Translations under genes and position numbers: made by a program
Part shown: in pieces, positions 1 through 7,938 of the stretch
Layout of the letters: the number at the start of each line of letters is the position of its first letter
How positions within the stretch are numbered: the stretch's first letter is position 1
Notes under the pieces: generated by a model
The model's database searches: none
Told to the model about the DNA's origin: nothing
The model's input: the letters and a program-made list of their open reading frames with translations, nothing else
From: Streptomyces sp. NBC_00670
GTDB lineage: Bacteria > Actinomycetota > Actinomycetes > Streptomycetales > Streptomycetaceae
Assembly (NCBI RefSeq): GCF_036226765.1
Contig: NZ_CP109017.1
Location: 2,123,501 to 2,187,500 of the forward strand
Direction of reading: 5' to 3'
Length of the DNA: 64,000 bases

Positions 1-910
1 CGTCCCGCCCCACGAAGGAGGTGAGCCGGGCCCGGAGGTTGCCCGGCGGGGGCGTACGGGGACTCTTGGCGGGGGCAGCGCTCGAGGGTCCGGGAGCGGT
101 GCCCGCCGGGGTGTCCGCGGTTCCCGCTCCGGTGTCACGGGGGTCGACGGCGCCCGGGGTGCGGGCCGGAGCACCGTCGTCGGCGACGGCCAGCAGTTCG
201 GCGTGCAGGGCGCGGAGCTCGGGGCCCGGGTCCGAGCCCAGACGGTCGGCGAGCAGGCGGCGTACGGCCTCGTACGCGACCAGGGCCTGCGCCGGGCGGC
301 CGACCGCCCGCAGCGCGCGCAGGCGCAGGGCCTGCAACGGCTCGTCCAGCGGGTGCAGATCGCACAGCGCGGTCAGTTCCGGCAGGTGCTGCTCCGCCTC
401 GCCCAGCGCCACCGCCGCCGTCAGCCGCGCCCGGCGGGCGTCGAGCCGGCGGGTCTCCCAGCGGGCCGACTCCCCCGTGCGGTCCGGCAGGTCGGCCAGC
501 GGCGGCCCCTGCCACAGGGCGAGCGCGTCGTCCAGGACGGCGGCGGCCTTCGCGGCGTCCCCGTCGGCCAGCGCCCGCAGTCCCTCCCCGGTGAGCCGTT
601 CGAAACGGTGCAGGTCGACGTCGTCGGCGACCGCCGCGAGCCGGTAGCCCCCGTCCGCCGACTCCACCGCGCCCGCGCCCAGCGCCCGCCGCAGCCGCCC
701 CACCAGCGCCTGGAGCGCGCCCGGCGCGTCAACGGGCGGGGCGCCGGTCCACACCTCCTCGACGAGGAGCCCGGCCGGCACGGCCCGCCCGGGCCGCAAG
801 GCGAGCACGGTCAGCAGGGCACGCAGCCGCGCCCCGCCGACCGGGACGGGCGTGCCGTCGGAGCGAAGTGCCTGGGTGGTGCCGAGGATGCGGTAGCGCA
901 CGGGGTCCAT
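1..910 (-). CDS. AfsR/SARP-family transcriptional regulator, partial (C-terminus beyond window)
   Basis: The reading frame starts at an ATG at 910 and is still open at base 1, so about 303 N-terminal residues are visible. It begins MDPVRYRILGTTQAL and has an OmpR-type winged-helix DNA-binding domain (about 1-95), then a bacterial transcriptional activation (BTAD) domain with TPR-like helices (about 95-250). A Pro/Ala/Thr linker follows, then the motif RLTSFVGRD, which normally opens an NB-ARC/AAA ATPase domain. The protein is therefore probably a large AfsR-like regulator rather than a small SARP. These proteins activate secondary-metabolism genes from direct repeats near -35. The gene is divergent from the M50 gene, with 197 bases between them. 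A short inverted repeat GTCCC-TG-GGGAC lies just upstream of the start. The target is unknown. Confidence 0.85.
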   Translation of the reverse strand, partial: MDPVRYRILGTTQALRSDGTPVPVGGARLRALLTVLALRPGRAVPAGLLVEEVWTGAPPVDAPGALQALVGRLRRALGAGAVESADGGYRLAAVADDVDLHRFERLTGEGLRALADGDAAKAAAVLDDALALWQGPPLADLPDRTGESARWETRRLDARRARLTAAVALGEAEQHLPELTALCDLHPLDEPLQALRLRALRAVGRPAQALVAYEAVRRLLADRLGSDPGPELRALHAELLAVADDGAPARTPGAVDPRDTGAGTADTPAGTAPGPSSAAPAKSPRTPPPGNLRARLTSFVGRD

Positions 911-1107
911 TGTCCCTGGGGACGCGTTCCCTCCGCCCCCGGGTTTCACCAAGGGCCCGCCCCGCCGGGCCGCGGCCGCCGCGGGGAACCCCCACCGCCT
1001 CCCGGATCGTTCTCCCCACATCGCCGCATCACCTGTACGGTCGTTCCGCCCACGCACGTTCCGCACCCACGGACGTCCCGACGACGCACCCCAGGAGCCC
1101 CTTCCCC

Positions 1108-1908
1108 ATGAGCACCGCCGCCGCCCGCCGCAGCGACCGGAGGATCAGTCCCGTCTTCCTGGGCATCCTGGCCGTCACCGCGGTCACCGGGTGGGCCACC
1201 TGGACCGGGTTCGCCGAGCAGCCGGGCGTGGCCGTCTTCCTGTTCGTGACGGCCGCCTGGATCGTCTCCCTCTGCCTGCACGAGTACGCGCACGCCCGCA
1301 CCGCCCTGCACAGCGGCGACTTCACCATCGGCGCCAAGGGCTACCTCACGCTCAACCCGCTGAAGTACACGCACGCCCTGCTCAGCATCGTGCTGCCGGT
1401 GCTGTTCATGATCATGGGCGGCATCGGCCTGCCGGGCGGTGCCGTCTTCGTCGAGCGCGGGCACATACGCGGCCGCTGGAAGCACAGCGCGATCTCGGCG
1501 GCCGGCCCGCTGGCCAACGTCCTGTTCGCCGTCCTGTGCACGGCGCCGTTCTGGCTGGACGCGCTGGACGGCGTGCCGCGCGCCTTCCGCTACGCGCTGG
1601 CGTTCCTCGCGCTGCTCCAGGTCACCGCGGCGATCCTCAACCTGCTGCCGGTGCCGGGGCTCGACGGCTACGGCGTGGTCGAGCCGTGGCTGTCGTACAA
1701 CGCCCGGCGCCAGATGGAGCCGTTCGCCCCGTTCGGACTGCTGTTCGTGTTCGCGGTGCTGTGGATCCCGTCGGTGAACAACGCGTTCTTCGACATGATC
1801 GACGCGCTGCTGCGCGGCCTCGGCATCGACGACTTCTCGACGTACTGCGGCTACGACCTGTTCCGCTTCTGGCGCGAGAGCGACCCGTACTGCGCGGTCG
1901 GTCAGTGA
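1108..1908 (+). CDS. Site-2 protease / M50-family membrane metalloprotease
   Basis: This 266-residue polytopic membrane protein has the zinc-binding HExxH motif (HEYAH, near residue 59) in an early membrane helix. The second conserved motif is LLPVPGLDGYG (near residue 181), matching the NPxPxxDG third-ligand loop of site-2 proteases. About six hydrophobic segments are visible and there is no PDZ domain, so it belongs to the short, PDZ-less M50 group. The ATG at 1108 follows AGGAGCCCC. Larger in-frame starts upstream would add a non-membrane, shadow-like extension. Family members cut membrane-embedded substrates such as anti-sigma factors. No substrate is encoded nearby, so the role is open. 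Confidence 0.82.
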   Translation: MSTAAARRSDRRISPVFLGILAVTAVTGWATWTGFAEQPGVAVFLFVTAAWIVSLCLHEYAHARTALHSGDFTIGAKGYLTLNPLKYTHALLSIVLPVLFMIMGGIGLPGGAVFVERGHIRGRWKHSAISAAGPLANVLFAVLCTAPFWLDALDGVPRAFRYALAFLALLQVTAAILNLLPVPGLDGYGVVEPWLSYNARRQMEPFAPFGLLFVFAVLWIPSVNNAFFDMIDALLRGLGIDDFSTYCGYDLFRFWRESDPYCAVGQ

Positions 1909-1971
1909 CGCGGCCGGTGACGGCCGTCAGTCGGTGACGCGGCCGCCGTCGGCCGCCGACCGGTGACGGCG

Positions 1972-2172
1972 TCAGCCCGTGACCGACCGCTGCGCACGGG
2001 CGGCAGCGGCGGCGGCCCGGTCGCGGCGGACGTAGTACCACGTCATGTTCGACGACAGGCCCGCGAGCAGCACCCACACGATCCCCAGCCAGCTGCCCTG
2101 GACGAACGAGACGACGGCGGCGGCCACGGAGAGGACGCAGACGGCGAGGGCGTAGAGGGCCAGGCGGGGCAT
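1972..2172 (-). CDS. Small two-helix membrane protein
   Basis: A 66-residue protein starting MPRLALYALAVCVLSVAAA with two hydrophobic segments (about 5-25 and 30-48). It then has an aromatic-basic patch (TWYYVRRDR) and an alanine-rich tail. The ATG at 2172 is preceded by GGAG on the minus strand. A longer in-frame start at 2259 would add a charged stretch that does not look coding. It is convergent with the M50 protease gene, about 60 bases away. No family assignment is possible beyond small actinobacterial membrane protein. Confidence 0.6.
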   Translation of the reverse strand: MPRLALYALAVCVLSVAAAVVSFVQGSWLGIVWVLLAGLSSNMTWYYVRRDRAAAAAARAQRSVTG

Positions 2173-2283
2173 GGGGGGCTCCTGTCGGGGACGTGACGAC
2201 ACCGCGGTACCGAAGGTGTGGGACCCGCGGGTGTTCCTGCGGTCTCCAGTGTCCCCCATGCTTCCGGGTGCCCCCCGCCCCCC

Positions 2284-3045
2284 TCACACGTCCGTCAGCC
2301 GGACCCCCGCGTGTGCCTTGTACCGGCGGTTGACCGAGATCAGGTTGGCGACCAACGACTCCACCTGGTGGGCGTTGCGCAGCCGCCCGGCGAAGATGCC
2401 CCGCATGCCGGGGATGCGGCAGGCCAGCGCCTGGACGAGCTCCACGTCCGCGCGCACCTCGCCGAGCACCATCACGTCGGTGTCGATCTCCTCGACGCCC
2501 GGGTCCTGGAGCAGGACGGCCGAGAGATGGTGGAAGGCGGCGGTGACGCGCGCGTCCGGCAGCAGCGCGGCGGCCTGCTCGGCGGCGCTGCCCTCCGCGG
2601 GCTTCAGCGCGTAGGCGCCCTTCTTGTCGAAGCCGAGCGGGTTGACGCAGTCGACGACGAGCTTGCCGGTGAGCTCCTCGCGCAGCGAGGCCAGAATGTC
2701 GCCGTGGCCCTCCCACGGCACGGCGACGATGACGATGTCGCTGCGCCGCGCGCACTCGGCGTTGTCGGCGCCCTCGACGCCGTGGCCGAGTTCCCCGGCG
2801 GCGGCCCGGGCCCGGTCGGCGGCGCGGGAGCCGACGATCACCTGCTGGCCGGCCCGGGCGAGCCGGTAGGCCAGGCCGCGGCCCTGGGGCCCGGTGCCGC
2901 CCAGGACGCCGACGACCAGCCCGGAGACGTCGGGCAGGTCCCAGGGGTCCTTGGCGGGGGCCTTCGCGGGGGTCTGCCCGGAAGTCTTGTCGGCGGCCTT
3001 CCCGGACGCGTCGGAAGCGGGGGGTGCGCTGTCGCTGGAGGTCAT
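2284..3045 (-). CDS. npdG: F420H2:NADP oxidoreductase (NADPH-dependent F420 reductase)
   Basis: A 253-residue Rossmann enzyme. After a low-complexity N-terminal tail of about 40 residues (Ser/Ala/Lys-rich) comes the dinucleotide-binding motif VVGVLGGTGPQGRGLA, followed by VIVGSR, typical of NADP-binding F420 reductases. Further conserved segments are DIVIVAVPWEGH, VVDCVNPL and FHHLSA. The family transfers hydride between NADP(H) and deazaflavin F420 and so supplies reduced F420 for actinobacterial reductases. The tail is an unusual extension, since archaeal enzymes start at the Rossmann strand. The gene is divergent from the MFS gene at 3135 across about 90 bases. Confidence 0.88.
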   Translation of the reverse strand: MTSSDSAPPASDASGKAADKTSGQTPAKAPAKDPWDLPDVSGLVVGVLGGTGPQGRGLAYRLARAGQQVIVGSRAADRARAAAGELGHGVEGADNAECARRSDIVIVAVPWEGHGDILASLREELTGKLVVDCVNPLGFDKKGAYALKPAEGSAAEQAAALLPDARVTAAFHHLSAVLLQDPGVEEIDTDVMVLGEVRADVELVQALACRIPGMRGIFAGRLRNAHQVESLVANLISVNRRYKAHAGVRLTDV

Positions 3046-3134
3046 GCGCCGACTCTACGTGCTCGGCCCCATGGGCCCGGGGCAGGCCGTAAATCGGTTG
3101 TCCCCCGCCCTCCGGGACCCGAACATGGCCCGTC

Positions 3135-4439
3135 GTGACCGACGACACCGCCACCCCCGCGCCCGCCCCGGCGCGACCCGCATCGCGCCGGCGGGCGCTG
3201 CTGCCGGACCTGACGCCCTGGCGCGCCTCCGCGGACTTCCGCCGCATGTGGCTGGCCGGCCTGGTCACCAACTTCGGCAGCTTCCTGACCCTCGTCGCAC
3301 TCCCCGTCCAGCTGAAGGAACTCACCGGCTCCGCGGCGGCCGTCGGCGCGATCGGTGCCGTCGAACTCGTCCCGCTGCTCGTGTGCGGACTGTACGGCGG
3401 GGCGCTCGCGGACGCGTTGGACAAGCGGCGGCTGATCCTCGGCACCGAGGCGGGCCTGGGTCTGCTGAGCGCCGTCCTGCTGGTGAACGCGGTGCTGCCC
3501 CGGCCGCTGGTGTGGCCGCTGTACGCCGTCGCCGCGCTGTCCTCCGCGCTCGCCGCGGTGCAGCGGCCGGCGCTGGACGCGCTGCTGCCGCGGGTCGTGG
3601 CGCACGAGCACCTCACGGCGGCCATCTCGCTGAACAGTCTGCGCTGGACGGTCGGCGGGGTGGCCGGTCCGGCGGTGGCCGGGATCGTCGTGGCCTACGC
3701 GGGGCTGGGCTGGGCGTACGCCGCCGACGCGCTGACGTTCGCGGTGTCGGTGGCGCTGGGGTGGCGGCTGGCCGCGGCGCCCGCCGCGCGGGAGGCGGCG
3801 CGGCCGTCGCTGCGGGCGATCGCGGAGGGCGCGCGGTACGCGTGGGGCCGCAAGGAGCTGCTGGGCACGTACGCCGTCGACCTCGCGGCCATGTTCTTCG
3901 CGATGCCGCTCGCGGTGCTGCCGTTCCTCGCGGACGAGCTGGACGCCGCGTGGTCGCTGGGCTTGATGTACGCGAGCCTGCCGGCCGGTTCGCTGCTGGT
4001 GTCGCTGACCAGCGGCTGGACCTCGCGGGTGCACCGGCACGGCCTGATGGTGGTCCTCGCGGCGGCCGGCTGGGGCCTCGCGGTGGTGGCGGCGGGGGCG
4101 GTGCGCGAGGTGTGGCTGGTGCTGCTGTTCCTGACCGTGGCCGGGGGCTGCGACATGGTCAGCGGCATCTTCCGCGGCGCGATCTGGAACCAGACGATTC
4201 CCGACGCCTTGCGCGGCCGCCTCGCCGGCATCGAACTCCTGTCGTACTCGGCGGGCCCCCAGCTGGGCCAGGTACGCGCAGGCGGCACGGCGGCCCTCCT
4301 GGGCATCCGCACCTCGATCTGGACGGGCGGCGCGGCCTGCGCGGCGGCGGTGGGAGCGCTGGCGGTGTTCCTCCCGGCCCTGATGCACTACGACGCCCGC
4401 ACGAACGAACACGCACTGAGCCGCCGGGCGGCGACTTAA
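3135..4439 (+). CDS. MFS transporter (EntS/YbdA-like, 12 TM)
   Basis: A 434-residue permease starting at GTG 3135, with about 12 hydrophobic segments and a short Ala/Pro-rich cytosolic N-terminus. The first loop carries FRRMWLAGLVTNFGSF, and the loop between helices 2 and 3 carries a weak MFS motif A (GGALADALDKRRL). This layout fits the enterobactin-exporter (EntS) branch of the MFS. A role in siderophore export would fit the iron genes further along, but nothing nearby makes a siderophore, so this is inference only. It could equally be a drug or metabolite exporter. Confidence 0.78.
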   Translation: MTDDTATPAPAPARPASRRRALLPDLTPWRASADFRRMWLAGLVTNFGSFLTLVALPVQLKELTGSAAAVGAIGAVELVPLLVCGLYGGALADALDKRRLILGTEAGLGLLSAVLLVNAVLPRPLVWPLYAVAALSSALAAVQRPALDALLPRVVAHEHLTAAISLNSLRWTVGGVAGPAVAGIVVAYAGLGWAYAADALTFAVSVALGWRLAAAPAAREAARPSLRAIAEGARYAWGRKELLGTYAVDLAAMFFAMPLAVLPFLADELDAAWSLGLMYASLPAGSLLVSLTSGWTSRVHRHGLMVVLAAAGWGLAVVAAGAVREVWLVLLFLTVAGGCDMVSGIFRGAIWNQTIPDALRGRLAGIELLSYSAGPQLGQVRAGGTAALLGIRTSIWTGGAACAAAVGALAVFLPALMHYDARTNEHALSRRAAT

Positions 4440-4525
4440 GGGGCGCGGGGCTGTGTCAATGTGCGGCTACCGCCGCGCGGGCGCGAGGAGTCCCCACCCA
4501 CCCGCACCCGACAACGCGCCCCCAC

Positions 4526-4768
4526 TCACCCCCGCCCCGACGCACCCCCGTCGCTCCCCGCACCCCCGTCATGCCACCGAGGATCCGTCTCCCACTCAAG
4601 ATCCCGCTCCCGTGCCGTCTCCATCGCATGCCGCGCCTCCTCGGGCGACGCGTACGGCCCGAAGCGATCCTTCGCCGGACACTCCGGCCCCTCCTCCACC
4701 TTCTTGTGCTGAAGGCAGTAGAACCACTCCCCCGGCTTCCCGGCGGTCCGCTTCTTGAACAGGGCCAT
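4526..4768 (-). CDS. Small uncharacterised protein (conserved-looking, 80 aa)
   Basis: An 80-residue hydrophilic protein starting [20 protein letters not shown]. Its middle carries Cys-His and Cys residues ([23 protein letters not shown]), then helix [17 protein letters not shown], and it ends in a Gly/Ser-rich tail. The Cys-x2-His...Cys spacing could bind a metal but is not a standard zinc ribbon. The ATG at 4768 is chosen because residues upstream look random. It is divergent from map, and its start lies 77 bases from the map start. No function is assigned. Confidence 0.6.
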   Translation of the reverse strand: MALFKKRTAGKPGEWFYCLQHKKVEEGPECPAKDRFGPYASPEEARHAMETARERDLEWETDPRWHDGGAGSDGGASGRG

Positions 4769-4844
4769 GACCACAGCTCCTCTCACCACTCACCACTTCA
4801 CCACCGCCATCGTCCCCCCAACCCCGCTGGATACACTCGCCGAC

Positions 4845-5702
4845 ATGTCTGGTCAGTCGCTGCTCGCCCCCGGAGAGCTCTCCCCCGCCCGCTCCGTTCC
4901 CGGCAACATCCGCCGCCCCGAGTACGTCGGCAAGCCCGCGCCGACGCCGTACACGGGCCCGGAGGTGCAGACCCCGGAGACCGTCGAGGCGATGCGCGTC
5001 GCCGGCCGCATCGCGGCGCGCGCGATGGAGGAGGCGGCGAAGCACATCGCCCCCGGGGTGACCACGGACCGGCTCGACGAGGTGGCGCACACGTACATGT
5101 GCGACCACGGGGCGTACCCGTCCACCCTCGGCTACCGCGGTTTCCCCAAGTCGCTGTGCACGTCGGTCAACGAGGTCATCTGCCACGGCATCCCCGACTC
5201 GACGGTGCTGCGGGACGGCGACATCGTCAACCTGGACGTGACGGCGTACATCGGCGGGGTGCACGGCGACAACAACGCCACGTATCTCGTCGGGGACGTC
5301 GACGAGGAGTCGCGGCTGCTGGTGGAGCGCACCCGGGAGTGCCTGAACCGCGCGATCAAGGCGGTCCGGCCGGGCCGGCAGCTCAACATCATCGGCCGGG
5401 TCATCGAGTCGTACGCCAAGCGCTTCGGCTACGGCGTCGTACGGGACTTTACGGGCCACGGCATCAACACGTCGTTCCACTCCGGGCTGATCGTCCCGCA
5501 CTACGACAGCCCGCAGGCGACGACGGTGATGCGGCCGGGGATGACGTTCACGATCGAGCCGATGCTGACGCTGGGCACGCACGAGTACGAGATGTGGGAC
5601 GACGGCTGGACGGTCGTCACGGCGGACCGCAGGCGGACGGCCCAGTTCGAACACACGCTGGTGGTCACGGAGACGGGCGCGGACATCCTGACCCTGCCCT
5701 GA
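4845..5702 (+). CDS. map: Methionine aminopeptidase, type I with N-terminal extension
   Basis: A 285-residue enzyme that removes the initiator methionine from nascent proteins. The five metal ligands of the pita-bread fold are all visible: Asp in NLDVTAY, Asp in [10 protein letters not shown], His in [11 protein letters not shown], Glu in FTIEPM and Glu in QFEHTL. The first ~35 residues ([13 protein letters not shown]...) form the extension seen in actinobacterial MetAPs. A -10-like TACACT at 4832-4837 ends 7 bases before the ATG, and there is no Shine-Dalgarno, so translation is probably leaderless. The enzyme is followed by a strong terminator. Confidence 0.93.
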   Translation: MSGQSLLAPGELSPARSVPGNIRRPEYVGKPAPTPYTGPEVQTPETVEAMRVAGRIAARAMEEAAKHIAPGVTTDRLDEVAHTYMCDHGAYPSTLGYRGFPKSLCTSVNEVICHGIPDSTVLRDGDIVNLDVTAYIGGVHGDNNATYLVGDVDEESRLLVERTRECLNRAIKAVRPGRQLNIIGRVIESYAKRFGYGVVRDFTGHGINTSFHSGLIVPHYDSPQATTVMRPGMTFTIEPMLTLGTHEYEMWDDGWTVVTADRRRTAQFEHTLVVTETGADILTLP

Positions 5703-5735
5703 CGACCGCGCGACCGCGCGGCCAGCTCGACCGAG

Positions 5736-5775
5736 AGGAGCCCGCCCCCTGTCACGCGACAGGGGGCGGGCTCCT
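5736..5775 (+). terminator. Strong stem-loop terminator after map
   Basis: A perfect 18-bp inverted repeat (5736-5753 with 5758-5775) closes on the tetraloop ACGC. It ends in CTCCTT and has no long T-tract, as is usual for Streptomyces terminators. It separates map from the iron-regulated heme oxygenase gene. Confidence 0.85.
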
Positions 5776-5838
5776 TCACGCACCCTTGATCACTCACCGG
5801 GTTGCGTTGCCGTTTACCGACACGACGTCGGCAAACCA

Positions 5839-5866
5839 TTGACTTAGGCAAGCCTAACCATAAAAA
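5839..5866 (+). promoter_or_regulatory. Iron-regulated promoter of heme oxygenase (DtxR/DmdR iron box)
   Basis: A -35-like TTGACT (5839-5844) is followed after 16 bases by TAAAAA (5861-5866). Between them, TTAGGCAAGCCTAA (5844-5857) is a near-perfect dyad matching the core of the DtxR/DmdR/IdeR iron box. A repressor bound here would cover the spacer, so the promoter should be on when iron is low. The site is 44 bases upstream of the start codon of the heme oxygenase gene. Confidence 0.85.
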
Positions 5867-5900
5867 CTGATCGGGCGTCCCACCCGGCACAGGAGGTTTC

Positions 5901-6569
5901 ATGAGCACGTCGGAGCACACCGCCCCGTTCTCGGCCCTGATCCGCACCGCGTCGCACGAGCAGCACCGGGAGGCGGAGACCTCGACGTTCATGGGCGACC
6001 TGCTCGGCGGCCGCCTCGGCGTCGAGGCGTACGCGCGCTACACGGAGCAACTGTGGTTCGTCTACCAGGCGTTGGAGACCGGCCCCGCCGCGCAGCTGGC
6101 GTCGGACCCGGTGGCGGGCCCCTTCATACGCCCGGAACTGCGCCGCCTGCCCGCGCTGGAACGGGACCTGGCCCATCTGCGCGGCCCCGACTGGCGCTCC
6201 GGCCTGACCGCCCTGCCGGCCACGGAGGCGTACGCGGCCCGCATCCGCCAGTGCGCGGAGCACTGGCCGGCCGGCTACCTCGCCCACCACTACACCCGCT
6301 ACCTCGGCGACCTCTCCGGCGGCCAGATCATCCGCGACCGCGCGGAACGCATGTGGGGCTTCCCGCGCAAGGGCGACGGCGTCCGCTTCTACGTCTTCGA
6401 GGACGTGCCCAACCCGGCCGCCTTCAAGCGCCGGTACCGCACCCTGCTGGACGCCGTCCAGGCCGACGACCTGGAGAAACAGCGCATCGTCACGGAATGC
6501 AAGAAGGCCTTCACCCTGAACACCACGGTCTTCCACGCCCTGTCCCAGGAGTTCCCCCTGACGGCATGA
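5901..6569 (+). CDS. hmuO: Heme oxygenase (biliverdin-producing)
   Basis: A 222-residue all-helical protein of the HmuO/HO-1 family. It opens the heme porphyrin to release iron, CO and biliverdin. The proximal heme ligand is the His in RTASHEQHREAE (about residue 20). The distal-helix glycine motif is YLGDLSGGQIIRD, giving the flexible GxxxGG kink. Aromatic residues ahead of it (HYTRYLGD) also match the family, and length is normal. An AGGAGG lies 8 bases before the ATG. The upstream iron box implies DmdR control. In pathogenic corynebacteria this enzyme works with heme importers, but none is visible here. Confidence 0.93.
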   Translation: MSTSEHTAPFSALIRTASHEQHREAETSTFMGDLLGGRLGVEAYARYTEQLWFVYQALETGPAAQLASDPVAGPFIRPELRRLPALERDLAHLRGPDWRSGLTALPATEAYAARIRQCAEHWPAGYLAHHYTRYLGDLSGGQIIRDRAERMWGFPRKGDGVRFYVFEDVPNPAAFKRRYRTLLDAVQADDLEKQRIVTECKKAFTLNTTVFHALSQEFPLTA

Positions 6570-6594
6570 CCCGCCCGGGTCCACCCGTCATGCC
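6563..6594. terminator. Possible bidirectional terminator between convergent genes
   Basis: The repeat GGCATGAC (6563-6570) / GTCATGCC (6587-6594), 8 bp with a 16-base loop, overlaps the 3' ends of both the heme oxygenase and the HATPase gene. It would serve both strands. Evidence is only the inverted repeat. Confidence 0.4.
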
Positions 6595-7166
6595 CGTACG
6601 GTCAGCGGCTCGGTCGCGTGGACGTGGAGGGGTGGGCCGTCGTCCAGGGTCAGGACGACGGCGGGGCCGCCCGTCGTGTGCTGGTCGTTCCGTACGGCGA
6701 GGACGGTGCGCCAGGCGCCCCATACCCGGACGCGCTGGCCGGTGCGGACCATGACCGCCGCGACTTCGTGCGTCTCCGGTGCGGCGACGAGGTCGGGGTC
6801 CTTCAGCTCCGCGTACACCGTCTTGCCGATTCCGGCGGTGCGCGTCTCGTAGCCCCAGTGGTCGGCGAGGGCCTGGACGAGCAGGAGCCCGCGCCCGCCA
6901 GTCTCGTCCGCGCCGGGTTCGCGGACCTCGGGGCGGCCGCCGCCGGCGTCGCTCACCTCCAGCCGCAGTCGGCCCTCGCCCACCGCGCGGGTGATCCGTA
7001 CGCCGACCTGCCGGTCCCGCGGCGCGGGCGCGCGCAACGCGTTGGTGACGAGCTCGGACAGCACCAACTCGGCGGTGTCCCGCACGGCCTGCCCCACACC
7101 CCAGCCCCCGAGCACGGCATGCAACAGGGCCCGCGCCCGGGGAACGCTGCTCAGCGACACGTACAT
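6588..7166 (-). CDS. HATPase (RsbW-like anti-sigma-type ATP-binding protein) with C-terminal extension
   Basis: A 192-residue protein. Residues 1-120 form a GHKL ATPase fold of the anti-sigma/serine-kinase type, with N-box LVLSELVTNALRA, G1-box LEVSDAGGGRP and G2-like GGRGLLLVQALADHWG. A further ~70 residues form a beta-rich tail (RVRVWGAWRTVLAV...) not usual in these 130-150-residue Streptomyces proteins. The N-terminus is short: only about eight residues precede the first core helix. Its start codon falls inside the truncated regulator on the opposite strand, so both 5' ends look remodelled. Such proteins are thought to switch partner sigma factors or anti-sigma antagonists; no partner is adjacent. 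Confidence 0.75.
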   Translation of the reverse strand: MYVSLSSVPRARALLHAVLGGWGVGQAVRDTAELVLSELVTNALRAPAPRDRQVGVRITRAVGEGRLRLEVSDAGGGRPEVREPGADETGGRGLLLVQALADHWGYETRTAGIGKTVYAELKDPDLVAAPETHEVAAVMVRTGQRVRVWGAWRTVLAVRNDQHTTGGPAVVLTLDDGPPLHVHATEPLTVRA

Positions 7167-7179
7167 CGATCAGATCGAG

Positions 7180-7728
7180 ATGGAGGCCATCTGCGAGAGC
7201 ATCCGGACCTACCAGGTGCAGCTCGTTCCCGGGCTCCTGCAGACGGCGGAGTACGGGCGGGCGGTGACGGTCGCCTCGCGTGCGTGGCGCACGCCCGAGG
7301 AGATCGACCAGCTCGTGCGCGTCCGCCTCACCCGTCAGGAACGTCTCACCGGTGAAGCTCCGCTCACGTACTGGGCGGTGCTGACGGAGGGTGTGCTGCG
7401 CCAGCAGGTGGGCGGCCCCGAGGTGATGGGCGCGCAGTTGCGGCACCTCGTGACCATGGCGCGGCAGCCCAACGTCACCCTCCAGGTGCTCCCGTTCTCG
7501 CGTGGTGCGCACGCGAGCATGTACGACCCGTATCTGCTGCTCACCTTTCCGCAGATGGCCTCACTCGACCTGGTCCTCACCGAGACGCCGGCCGGCAACA
7601 TCTGGATGGAGCGGGAGAGCGAAGTGGCGTGTTACCAGGCGCTCTTCGACGGCGCCCGGATGGCAGCATTGCCACCGACGGAGTCACTCACGCTGATCCA
7701 GCAGGTCGCCGAGGAGTACGAACCATGA
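7180..7728 (+). pseudogene. Scr1-type regulator lacking its XRE HTH domain (DUF5753 part only)
   Basis: The encoded region reads as a complete DUF5753 domain (TYQVQLVPGLLQTAEYGRA, GGPEVMGAQLRHL, TLQVLPFSRGAH, IWMERESEV...). The intact family is about 280 residues with an N-terminal XRE helix-turn-helix of about 80 residues, and here that part is absent. Recognisable homology begins near 7155, directly against the 5' end of the opposite-strand HATPase gene. The first in-frame ATG is 7180 and no good ribosome site is seen. It keeps its usual partner, a DUF397 gene overlapping by four bases. The fragment may still be made, but it could not bind DNA through its normal domain. Confidence 0.7.
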
Positions 7729-7931
7729 GCCACGAAGCCCGCACCCCCTCCCTCATCGACACGGCGACATGGCGCAGGAGCAGCCACAGCGGCGGGCAGG
7801 GCGACTGCCTCGAACTCGCCCACGGCATACCCGGCCTCGCCCCCGTCCGGGACAGCAAGAAGCCGGCCGGGCCGGTCATACCGTTCGGGCGGGACGCCTG
7901 GAACGCCTTCGTCGGCGGTGGCGTCGGCTGA
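7725..7931 (+). CDS. DUF397 small protein (Scr2/Scr3-like)
   Basis: A 68-residue protein with the DUF397 signature: WRRSSHSGGQGDCLELAH near the start, VRDSKKP in the middle, and FGRDAWNAFVGG at the end. The ATG at 7725 overlaps the stop of the DUF5753 fragment (ATGA), so the two were translationally coupled. In Streptomyces these proteins are encoded with XRE-DUF5753 regulators and are proposed to be toxin/antitoxin-like or signalling partners. Here the partner has lost its DNA-binding domain, so this copy may be an orphan. Confidence 0.82.
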   Translation: MSHEARTPSLIDTATWRRSSHSGGQGDCLELAHGIPGLAPVRDSKKPAGPVIPFGRDAWNAFVGGGVG

Positions 7932-7938
7932 CGCCGGT

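Noticed and set aside
2894..5842. 982-codon plus-strand open frame across MFS and map
   Set aside because: The frame is a third-position-GC artefact over the real MFS and map genes, which have clear motifs in other frames.
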